A stretch of DNA of 64,000 bases from positions 27,363,357-27,427,356 of the forward strand of contig NC_088178.1 of NCBI RefSeq assembly GCF_028769735.1, in the 5' to 3' direction. The position numbers were made by a program, and so were the translations under genes. This stretch comes from Zonotrichia leucophrys gambelii (lineage: Eukaryota > Chordata > Aves > Passeriformes > Passerellidae). The notes under the pieces were generated by a model. The model was not told the origin of the DNA, searched no databases, and was given only the letters and a program-made list of their open reading frames with translations. Within the stretch, counting starts at the first letter, position 1, and every line of letters starts with the position of its first letter. Positions 12,401 through 23,032 of this stretch are shown here, one piece after another.

Positions 12401-14534
12401 ATGGAGGACAACGGCTGTTCCAGCCAAGCTGGGCTGTAAGTTTATGTGGGTTTTTTTTCTCTAAGTTCTTCTATGATACAAATCTATAAGAAAACAGCCA
12501 GTGTGTAATTCTACACTTATAGAAAATGACTTCTTTTTCCCCATAAATGCAATTTAGACAGTAATTTGAGTTAGCAAAGCTTAGAAGGTGCAGCTGGAGA
12601 GGGAAGCAGAGTGCCCTGTAGAAGGGTGTAGTTGAGTAAAAAAAAGGTTCTCCAGAGAACACAGGGGCCTGGAAGGGGAGAAGTTGGATGTGAAACCTTC
12701 CAGAAAAGGCCAGGGGGCATGTTTATTGCAGTCTTTAGCAGCCTGTATTGCACCGGTGGCTGGAGCTCCTGCTGATGAGCCAAATTTTGCTCCCTACCTC
12801 CTGAGCTTAATATGTAACTTACCTGTACCTGTAGCTGTGCAGGTGTGACCTGGTGGGGTGTATGAGGGGACAACTGAAAGCAGAGTTAAATTCCTAGTAT
12901 TTCGATATTAGATCTATCTGAAACTCTTGGAGATCTGCAAATAAACCCTTCCTGGGATGTTAGAAACAGAGGAAATGATGTGCAGGAGAGGTCAGGCCAC
13001 CAGAGCGAGCTGACAGGGTGAGAGCAAGGTCCCAGCCAGGAAGCTCCAGTCTGCTCGCAGCCTCAGTGCACCCCATATTTCATCCTGCCCCGGGGAAGTG
13101 GAAGAAATGATTTCATAATCCCTTGTCATGGGGTTGGGCACACTGCAGGTCATGTGGACAAAGCCATTTGTTCAAGTAGCTTGACCAGAGGACTCCTCAA
13201 AAGCTGCTGAAATCTCACGGCCTCTCATTCCTCAAAGGAGTAAAGTCCTGCATCCAAACTAAACAGGGATGGCTCCTTCCCCTCTGAGTCTTGAGTGCTG
13301 ACCAAGACCTGCCTCCCTCTTCCCAATGGGGTCTTTTGTAGCTGAGAGATTTTGCTGCTTTTTCCACAGCATCCTTTAGGCAGAATAGGCCAAGATGAAC
13401 TCAAAAGTCATCCTTCAGTCTGAAAATTTTCAATTATCGCAGCTTGTCAAACCTTTGAAAAGCAGAAACATCAATAATATTTGGTGTTTTGGCGGTTTGG
13501 CCCAGTCCCTCACTGCTGGTGTTGTTGTTGGTGTGTCGCTGTCAGTATTTTGTACTGAACTATCTAACAGCTGTCTTGGCTTCCTTCCCCACTAAAACAA
13601 CTGCTGCTTCACAAAGAACACAGATAATTTTGTCTTCCTTGATATTAACAGATCAAGAGAGGCCTTTGCCAATAAAAACTCATCTTTTATTTTTGCAGTC
13701 TGAGAGAGATCTTTAGTAGAATTTGTTGTTCTCTTTCATTCTGTACTTGGAGACCAGTTGGCATCTAATCTTTTCATTTCAAGTGATGCTGAGTGGGTGG
13801 GACATCCAGGAGGGGGATGAAAACTCTCACAAAAGAATCCCAAGTTAAAAGGATTTTAACCCAAAGGCAAAACAAAAAGCCCTGCACAAGGCACCGAAAT
13901 GAAAGGGCTTGTTTAAAGGCAGAACAGTGACAGCACAGTGTTGGTCTGGGCTTTAAAAGGCAGTGAAATGTGAGATGCTGCCCTGGGATCAGTGTTCACC
14001 TCCCTCCACAGCCTGTGTGGAAAGGGGAATGGCATCAAACACCAAGGGGAAAACGCTGCTGCTCCTGCTCTGGGAGGCAGAGCTGGAGCAGGGGGTGCAG
14101 CCCCCACAGCAGGACATCTCCCCCTGCCCTACAGAGCCCTCTGCGTGCTGCCAGACATGCTCACCACACAGCTCTTCATGGAAACCTGGAATAATGGCAG
14201 TAGGCTGAAGGAAAGCTTTATATTTGAGTTAATTTTGGGATCTAAAATAGAAACATTCTGGGGGGTTTAATGCCATTAACAGCAAATTCTGGAGGATGAG
14301 CCCTCCAGAATGGCCATGGGGATTTTAGATGGTGAATATCCCTGTGATAAAGAGATGACTTGGGTCCTCTCAATTATCTGCTGAGCACCTTACAGACCCC
14401 ATTTGTGAGAGTTGCTCAGTCTCCAGGGAATAAAACCGAATTTGAGGTCAGTGAAGTAAGAATTTCACACAAACCAGTGCAGGTTTAGGATTCCAAATTC
14501 AGGGCTTAGCCTTGCATACATCCCCATGCCTTGT
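9498..14534. other. Intergenic DNA, nothing recognised
   Basis: I see no gene. AP-1-type heptamers occur at 10575 (TGACTCA) and 11786 (TGAGTCA). The region around 14030-14160 is GC-richer and holds overlapping open frames on both strands without any recognisable protein. No repeat family could be named. Confidence 0.5.
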
Positions 14535-14572
14535 CATACATACATACATACATACATACATACATACATACA
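14535..14572. repeat. (CATA)n tetranucleotide microsatellite
   Basis: About nine uninterrupted CATA units. The Thr-Tyr-Ile-His peptide repeat in the overlapping open frame is an artefact of this array. It is a likely length polymorphism. Confidence 0.95.
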
Positions 14573-15189
14573 CGCCCCTGGTATATTCAGCTGTAAAATT
14601 TACCTCTTGGCAGAGTTGCTTAGAGATTATTACTTGCCAGCTATCTTCTTGCAATCATGGTGGCAAAAAGGTAGCACAGTAGTGAGGGGAGTCTGCAGGT
14701 TTCAGAGCAGCTAGGTAGGTAAACAGTAATACTTCTCACTCCCACATACTATGAGTAATTTGTTTTTTAAGAACTGAAATTGACCCCAAATCAGAGCATC
14801 TGTACCACACTAATGCTTTGTTGAAGAAACTGAAGGTTCATCATTTGAATTTTCTGTAAAATGTAATAAGATGGAATTAAGTGGGGAAAGGACTTAAGTG
14901 AAAGATGTAAAAGGTTATTTTTAAGGGATTGCCAGAGGGCACCTGGACAGTATTACCTGCTGCCTTCCTGGACTGTATTACCTACTTGTATGTGTATAAT
15001 ACGTTATTTCTTTACACCTGGTGTTATTTTTGCGTGCCTGGTTAAGATGCCTGCCTGTCACATTAATGTTTATTTAATGACCAGTGCTGGGTAGCAAATG
15101 AGCAACATGCAGATTGTGTGATGTAATCTGTGTGAGGAGCAGTGTGTGTTAACTGAGTGTGCTGGTCACCAGCAGGTCACCCCTGCCTG
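14573..15189. other. Intergenic DNA, nothing recognised
   Basis: No gene or nameable repeat. Two similar short segments containing 'gtattacct' at about 14949 and 14975 are a minor local duplication. Confidence 0.5.
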
Positions 15190-15273
15190 CAGATACCACA
15201 CAAAGGTTGTCCAGAGAAGCTGTGGCTGCCCCTGGATCTCTGGAAGTGTTCAAGGAGAGTTTGGACAGGCCTG
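15190..15273 (+). mobile_element. CR1 fragment, left half of an interrupted copy
   Basis: This contains 'gttgtccagagaagctgtgg' followed by 'ctgcccctggatctctggaa' and 'gtgttcaaggagagtttgga', which are the CR1 3'-end blocks in plus orientation. The match stops at 15273. It resumes at 15734 with the next consensus block, so the LTR-like sequence in between was inserted into an existing CR1 copy. Confidence 0.85.
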
Positions 15274-15733
15274 TGATGCCTTGTGCAGGCTGCCCTAGAA
15301 CAGAGGCTGGACAGAGTTCCAGAATAAAGCAGGGATTTATTGGAAGGATCTCCTCCATGGATCCACCTTGGGCAGCACCAGAGCCCAGCCAGGGCTCCAC
15401 CCAAGATGAACCAAAATGGCCCCAAAATGCACAAGGGGCACGGGCTCTGTCCCTGGGATCAGTTCTGCTCCATTTGCACCTTGCAGTTCATTGTCCCATC
15501 CCAGCTTTAGCCCAGGCAGTCCCACCCTGCTTGTTTTTCTCTCTCCAGCCCACGGTGTTTGTGCTCCTGGGCTGAGATTTGGATCATTTGTCCTTGGTGC
15601 CCAGCTGGAGCAGGAATTGTTTTGTCTCCCTGCTCTGTGCACAGAGCTCAGCATCCCCTCATGTGAAGCTCAGAATTACACACTAAAGCAGCACAGAATC
15701 TGAAACATAGAAAAGCTGAAACCTGAGGCATCA
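15274..15733 (-). mobile_element. Solo LTR of an avian endogenous retrovirus, nested in CR1
   Basis: About 460 bases are bounded by the 8-base inverted ends TGATGCCT and AGGCATCA, the TG...CA form expected of LTRs. Read on the minus strand, an AATAAA signal lies in 'ccaataaatccctgctttat' about 50 bases before the end, as in an R/U5 region. The interior ('ggatccaccttgggcagcac', 'ccagccagggctccacccaa', 'gatgaaccaaaatggcc') recalls LTRs common in songbird genomes. No internal viral genes are present, so this is a solo LTR left by recombination. Possible 4-base target duplications are CCTG before and CTTG after, with one mismatch. The exact family cannot be named by eye. Confidence 0.78.
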
Positions 15734-15834
15734 CTTGGAGCAACCTGGGATAGTGGAAGGAGCCCATGCCCATGGAATGTGATGAGCTTTGAGGTCTCTT
15801 CCCACCCAAACCAGTCTGGGATTCTGTGTATGAT
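15734..15834 (+). mobile_element. CR1 fragment, right half of an interrupted copy
   Basis: It continues the CR1 consensus where the left half stops: 'cttggagcaacctgggatag', 'tggaaggagcccatgcccat', a 'ttgaggtctcttcccaccca' block and the end 'ccagtctgggattctgtgta'. It keeps the 3' terminus with a decayed tail repeat. Confidence 0.88.
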
Positions 15835-18800
15835 TATCTATAGCCATTGATAAGCACTCAGAATAGTTATTTCTTTATTTTGCACCTTTCAGGGAGTACA
15901 AATTCATCCCTAGCCTAACGGGATCCTAAACCACTTGGGCACATTCAGAATATCTCCTGTGAGTCTTGGGTTAGAAACATTGACTCATAAGGGATTTTAA
16001 GGGTTGAGTGGTTTGAAACAAGCTCAAGAAATCTAAGACAAGGAAATTAAATATACTGAAACCTCTTTGTTCCAAAACCCACTAATCCAAATGACTTGGC
16101 TGAATGATGTGCTATCACTTCTGCCACTCCTGCTGCCATGGGTGTGTTTTGTCTTAAATCAAAACTTTGACTTTAAGGAAAAATAGAAACACAAAAATAA
16201 AAGCAGCACTCTGGTATGTCTGACTACTTACTAATATTAGCAAACATAACCTTGAAATAGCATCACTGTTCCTAAATCTGAGCACTGCTCAGGTCCAAAA
16301 ATGCTCAGATTACTGACGTCCACTGCAATTTTCTTCCTCCCAGCACTGTCAATAAGTTTTAAACCAACCTTTGAATGTACTACTTGCCTCAAACTGCTGT
16401 TAGGCAAATAAATAATTCTGTGATGCAGGTGAGGGAAGGGAGCTGGGTTTCTGAGCATGTTCCCTTGGACATTTTCCAGGCAGCAGATGTGTGTATGCCC
16501 TCATTTAGCTGTTTACAGATTTTCTGCTGCGGGAGTTTGGTAATGCATCTTATACCTATAGGTGGAAATGTATGGAAAATCTGGGCATTCTGGGCTGTTC
16601 TTCAGCTCATGAAGTCATCACAGACCTCAGAGCTCAGCTCCATCTCTAATGTTGGGTTCATGGTTTCACAGAGATGTTGGAAGTACAAGGAAATTGTACC
16701 TTGGGAAAATAAACATTTTAAAGGAGCATCTTTTCAGCCTCTGAAAAAGAGAGCACATCCTTTAAGATATGTTTGTATAGATATTAAGGAAATGCTGAAT
16801 TGTGTTATTTCATCTCGAGAATGCCTTCACTCAGCCTAAGAAAATAATCTGTAGCTGTTAACTTGCATACAACCATGTTTTTTGTAATTAGTATTTGTGA
16901 AGTAATTCTAGACACCCATATATAGAAAGTTATTTAGGATTTAAAAATTGCAGTTTTTCCTAGTGCTCTCTCTGCATCAGCTGCATAAATAGATGCAGAA
17001 CACTGCTAGTAAAATTAGAAGGGACAGGCAGAGGAGACTTGGTTGCGTCTGGATCAGCTGTGGTTGATGACCATGGTGGGTTCCTTGGGATGACAATGGA
17101 GCCCTGCTCCCACATTCTTCAGTGTTCCTTCAGAAACAGAATCTGCTCATTGCTGTCACCTTCCACCTGCCCTGGGAGACCTCAGGCTCTCAGGAGCTGT
17201 AAGTCAGTCAAGGATAATAAACAGGATCAACATGATAAGCAATGCATGTGGTGTTCTTTACAGTTTTATTCAATACACTCCTAACTTTTGGTCCCATTTT
17301 TTCTAAAACTCTGGAAACTGGCAGAGCTGATGGTTTTATTAAACTGAGCAGTTTTGACACCATTGATAGGTAGACCCTTTATCTAAAGAACACCAGGTAA
17401 AAGTACACAGTGAAAAGTTCTTTAAATCTAAATGGCCAGTTCTCACTGCAAAAAGAGACAGCAACTGGCACTTACATTCATCTATTGTTTCTTCCCTGCA
17501 ATATATAAAAATTATGAGGTGCCTCATTTCAGCAAATGCCTCTTTCTGATTTCTGTAGCTTGCTGATTTTTTCCTGCATTGGCTTTGGAGTCTTGCATCC
17601 CTAAACGGGATGCACCATGGGCAGCCATGAGTCACTGTGCAGGAACTAAATGTCAAAGTTGAGCTGGAGTTTACTGCCACAGTTGGTGCGAGCAGTGTGA
17701 CTGGTGTGTCATTCCCATAGCATGGATGTCTGGGAGCGCCGGGTGCCCCTCTCGAAGGAGAGTGTGATTCAACAGAGATGCCACCAAAAGCACGGCAGCC
17801 TCTGCCTTGGCGATCTTTAAAATGTACATTTGAGGGGTTCAACAGACCTTGAAAACAAACCTGGTGACCCAAAATGATCTGTGGGGCAAAGTGTCCCCAA
17901 GGCAGGAGAGGGGCCGCGTCTCCCGCGTGACTCCGCAGCCCCGGGGATCCCGTGTCTCCCACAACAGCTGAGCACGGAGAACTCAGGGCTCAGAAAGGAG
18001 GTGCCATGCAGGAGGCTCTGCTGGGCCCCCTCCTGCAGCCTTGCACTGAACAGAATGTGAAAATTGTCTGTCTCAGGTCCTCGTCTGGCCTCTTCTGAAC
18101 AGAACCTCTGTAGCCTCAATGGGGAGAGCCAAAGGATTCTGACAGAAAACCCTCCCCTGCTCCTGTGTTAGGAAGTAACTTCGGGACACTTGTTTTGGCT
18201 CATTCCCTGCCCTAATGTCACCCCTGCCATTGTGGGCTTTCCTTCTTGAGACTCACAGCATTGAAAATAGGAGCAGATGGAGGAGTCACTGTGACTTTGC
18301 AGAGACTGGGCTCTTTCTGCTCCTGACCTGCCCAGGGAGCTCAAATAAATTCCTTCAGTGTGCTACCACTCTGCTTTGTTTTCTGAAATCAGGGAGAACA
18401 GTTTTGAACCATTTTGAGATGAATGGCTGAGGTGTATTGTTCATTATGAAGTGCAGAGGAAGTTAAAACACGAAAATGAAAAACAAAATGCAGAAACAAA
18501 ACTTGCAAGTATTCCTTACTACTTAAATTGAGACTTCTTGGAATCAAGGATCATCCTTTCTGAGCTCTGAGCAAGTATCAGATAGTGACTGTAAAGAGTT
18601 AATAATGGGTTAGACCACAAATTTGAGATAGATTGTGCCACTGTGATGGGAACTCAGAACAGTTTGATTTCTTGGGGCATTAAAGACACGCAGCATCTTG
18701 CAGTTTGAATGTTAGGTTTTCTCTTATCTGGCTCTAATGCTTCATCCCCATTCAGAAAAAAAAATAAATAAAATCACTTTATAAATCTCAACAATAGAAA

Positions 18801-20690
18801 AAAATGGCCTTTTGGTATTTTTAGGTCTTTTTATGGAACCTTGTTTATAGAATACTATTTATAGATTTTTTCATATGCTCCCAGCTAACCTGCCCTGCTG
18901 GGTCTTTGCAGGAGCCTCTGCACTACCACAACACATTCCTGGGAATGTCAGCATTCCTCTGCAGAGGTGTCACTTCAGCAAGGACACCCAGCTCAGGAGG
19001 TACACATTGTCCTACATAAAGTGCTGGTGCTGAGCCTGTTCCAGTTTTAGTAATTCCCCTTGTCTACATACAGTTTGAACATTATAGACAAGGAATCATT
19101 CTCCTGCTCACAGTCTGTAATATTTCCTAAGGACAGGAAGGAAAAACTGGGAGCAGGGAGCCATAGAAATCTAAGTCTGTGGAATGAAATTTGGAGCAAG
19201 AAGGGGAGCTGTCTGTTGCTAGAATTCCTCAAATCAAAGTGAATTAACCAAAACTTTTAAAATAGGAATGAGACAAGGTAGGACTCATGGTGAGGAAGCA
19301 TCTTGGTAGCAAAGGCTTGGAGGATGCAAACAGCAGAGATCTGGAATTCTGAAGCATGTTCCAAATCTGGCCTTTCCAAACACCAGTGGTGGGACTCGGC
19401 TGGGGCCCAGTGTCCCCGGTCACTGAGAGGTGCCAGCTCACAGTCCCAGCGTGGCTGAGCAGCTGCTCTGTGGCTTTGGAGGCTGTCGGGATATTCTGCT
19501 TGGCCGTCAGGCCCGGAATGTCACACGGGATCTTTGGGCACTCCTGGCCTAAAAGAGCCAGGCAGCTCTCCTGGGACAGAGTCCTTTCCACATACTCAGC
19601 AGGAGCCAGCTGTCATGACACCAAAAAGGCTGGGAGAGCCATGGCTCATGGAAACAGGGCTTAGGTTCAGCTGAAGGAGGCATGTCTGAGAAGCAACTTT
19701 TCCCAAAACTTGAGGAAAGGTCAAAGCATGTGGAGCTGGCACTCTGGGACAGTCCTGCTGCTCGTAACTCATGTAACTCTATCTGTACAAAGCCATTCCC
19801 AGCTTTCATCTCCTTTCCAGGAGAAACTGAAACTATTTCAACTTTGTGAAAATGCCTGAACATCACACTTATCTTACTGTACACCACTGACACTTTCACC
19901 TCTGTCTCATCAGAACCTAAAAATAACTGATTTTTGTCTCCAAGGCGTTGATATCTCTCCAATCTTTGCTCTTATTGCTTTTGGACCTCCAACTCTTGTG
20001 AGTCATATCTGCAAATTACATGGCTCAGGTTTCAGTGGTGACCATCTCAAAGTGGCTGGTGGAAAAACTCACCATTAGTTCATGGGGTTTTATTTGGTGA
20101 GCCTTTGCCATTTCTCTTTTAGTTTTTAAAGACATTTAATTGTATGTTGGCATTCAGGTCCATTGTAAGGAAAACTTTTCTCTGTGGGCCTTGGAGGCTT
20201 TATTAACTTAAGTTGTCCTTGAAGCAGAAAGAGGAGTTTTAAGCTCTGTGTGGGGCTTTCAGGTAACAAATAACTCGAGGAGTGTGGCAGGCAGAGCAGG
20301 GGTGACGGGCACAGGCAGGGACAAGCTGTGGGAAGCACAGCAGCTCTGCCAGGAGCTCGCAGGGACACCCAGACAAGATGCACTTGCCATGCGGAAGGTG
20401 ACACAGGAAACATTACGTTTCCCGGAGTGGTGGCAGGGAATGACAAAGAGTGTCCTCTATGAGCTCAGATGTACAAAAAGGAAAGCATTTTGTCAGCTGC
20501 AGCTTCTGACAGAATGAGGATTGTGGGCTTCTGCATTCAAAACCAAATTTCCTTAAATTGGCAAGCGGCTCCTAGCGCTGCTGTGGAGAGTCATTCCAAA
20601 GCCAGAGTGAGGGAATTGACACCGTGCTGAAAACAGCAATGAAATCACCCGGCTTCCTTCCTCCGAGCCGGGCTTTGTGCTGGTCCTGGC
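15835..20690. other. Intergenic DNA, nothing recognised
   Basis: No gene is supported. AP-1-type heptamers are at 15981, 17628 and 19999. A 207-residue minus-strand open frame at 17339-17962 has no domain and no repeat-free similarity I recognise. A poly-A/T-rich stretch lies at about 18755-18810. Confidence 0.5.
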
Positions 20691-21010
20691 CAGTCCAGCT
20701 GAGCCCGGGCCCACAGAACTGCACACGGAACCGCACACGGAACCGCGCACGGCACGGCCATGGGCCATGGACCGGCCCCGCCGGCCCGCCGCTGGTTTAT
20801 GGCACAGATTCTGATGTGTCATGCTGCAGGGAGAAAGGAGAGCGGCACCGGGGTCATGAACAAAAAAGGAATTTGCTTATCCAATTTCCGTCTCTTTCTG
20901 AGTTTGATTGGAACTCGCAGTTGTCAGGCCGTGTTTAAGTCTCGGCTTTGCCGACGCCTCTTAAACTGCGGAAGGTCAAAACCAATTATTGTTCTGCCTC
21001 CGGGGACTTT
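20691..21010. promoter_or_regulatory. Isolated CpG-rich patch, possible regulatory element
   Basis: CpG dinucleotides are dense here compared with the AT-rich, CpG-poor surroundings, especially at 20721-20800 and 20925-21003. The left part contains two copies of GCACACGGAACC (20721-20744) and a related third unit, followed by a GC-rich segment with GGCCATGG repeats. The right part looks non-repetitive. No open frame resembles a known protein. CpG retention suggests an unmethylated regulatory element or a small promoter, but a GC-rich decayed repeat is also possible. Confidence 0.3.
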
Positions 21011-22839
21011 CCTTCTTCAGAGGGACCTTACAGTGGATATTCTCTGAACCCTTTCCCTTCCAATTAAAGCAGCAAATTCTTCTTTTTCAGGGTTTTTCAA
21101 GGGGTGAGGGGACAGTAATCAGGAGACTGATAGATTTATCAATAGCCTTGACAAACAAAGCCTGTATGTCTCAGGAAGTTTGAAGCCTAATTCCTTTCAG
21201 TGACTTTTCTCACTCTGCACTTTAAATCTGTCGTTTCATTACACCGGGAATGGAAAGTCCCTAGTTTTCCCAGGCTGCACATTTCCTCTGTTTTTTAACC
21301 TTCAAATACCACATGGATTTATGCCTCTGAGTACCTGCTGGTTAAGTTTCTCATGTAGATAAAAATGCTGAAGTCCTGTTTTTGGAAAGAATTTACAGCT
21401 TTATGGACTGAGGGCAATTAAAAAGAGTCTGTACCTACATTAACAGCTCTAGTCTGACTAGTCCTGAAGAAACCTTCCAGGTCTTCAAGGTGAAAAAGAA
21501 AAACATCCTGAGATAGTTTTAGATTTTTTTCCCCCTTTTCTTTCTATTTTGGACAGCACTGTTTTCACTTTTATTGACAATATCTCTTCTGCTCCAATCC
21601 ATTGATACATCTAGAGCCTGTGTCAGCACATGGATTTTTAAAAATTCATTTATGTATCACATGCTGCTGTACTTACTCCTTTATCCATTGGAAGGGTTAA
21701 ATCCACTGCTTCCCCTATATTTTTCACATACTATTTGTTGTGGGAGAGGTAAGCAGCAGAGCAGATATAAAATAATGTCTCCTGCAAGAGAAAATCCGAT
21801 GTAAGGTCAGGGGAGGGAGGCTGTGAAGGAACAGTGAGTACAGGAAGCAATACTTTGGTATTCCAATTGGTACAACACGTTTCAAAAACACTTTGTAATT
21901 GTTATTTGTGTCAGGATGAACTGTGAAACCACAGTACAGGTGTGGGATGTAACCCCTGCTCCTCTCCAGGTACTTCTGGGTACTGTAATGTTTGAGAGGT
22001 TGCTGACCTGGCTACACTGGCTGCTCCTAAAAAATACTGGTTTGTGGACAATATTGAAGGAAGTCTGTTTTTCTGGAGCTGGCAGATTTAAGACCCTTGA
22101 TTAAATGCATTCACAGCTTCTCTGCAGAACTGCAGAGCTATCATGATGTGATTATAGGGCAACTGTGGTCTGGTGGACTCAGAAATTAGGAAATATGAAT
22201 TGTCTTGATGTTCTGCAGTCTGTTTTGTGAGATCCTGGGCTGGTCACTTAAAATATTTGGGCTACTTCTTGGCAGACCTGCTTTGGATGTTTACTTTTTT
22301 TGGAGGACTCAGCTCACTGTCTTGACTGTATTGCCCACAGATAGTATGGACTGGCTGGCTGAGATGCTCAGGCTCCCATCCCAGATGCCTGCATTCATTC
22401 AGATAATGGGGCTGATGAGTGCCTGTTGGCCCAGAGACTATTTGCAATTGGTTTATAAAGGGTTAATCTATCCAGAATGCCTTGATCAGTCATTCCCTAC
22501 CAAGCTGAATAAGTTTAGGGGGTACTGATAAATGACTTGCCATTTGCTGTTCCCTCTGCAATGTGTGTGTAACAAGAGGTATTAATCAGCCAGGTATTAA
22601 TCCTTTCTAAAACATTTGTAAATAAAACTTGGATACCGTGTATGGCTGAAATCTCCTCAGGTATGACTGAAAGCAGAGGTACAGAGCACTGTTCTCCTGT
22701 GACACTGCCCTCAGCCCTGGATCACATCTGGACACACATCACAGCAGCACTACCCAGAAATCATTTATTGGTTGAAAAGAATGATTCCCTTTTTACCCAG
22801 AGTAGAGAAAATCCTCCAGCTCTAATAATAACTCGCTAA
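21011..22839. other. Intergenic DNA, nothing recognised
   Basis: There is no supported gene. Open frames at 21574-21804 and 22205-22528 lack any recognised domain and have no splice context. No repeat could be named. Confidence 0.5.
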
Positions 22840-23032
22840 TCTCACCCCACCGGAGCAGCGCAGGGAGCGCAACGGAAATTTCCTTCCCAGCTGCCGGGAG
22901 AGCCTGTCCCCAAAGAGGGCTTTTCTTTTGATAAGGTGCCTCCTCTGCCGGGCTGCTGAACCAGCCTGAATCAGCACGTCACCCCGGAGTGCAGGAAGAT
23001 CCCGGTCTCCGCCGCTGAGTCACATGAATAAC
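22840..23032. promoter_or_regulatory. CpG-retaining block with AP-1-type site
   Basis: Fourteen or so CpGs fall in about 190 bases ('ggagcagcgcagggagcgca', 'ccccggagtgcaggaagatc', 'ccggtctccgccgctgagtc'), well above the local background. A TGAGTCA heptamer lies at 23016-23022 at the right end. No coding frame or exon is recognisable. I infer a possible enhancer from composition only. Confidence 0.3.

Noticed and set aside
17339..17962. 207-residue minus-strand open frame
   Set aside because: No recognisable domain, and no splice signals or composition typical of exons.
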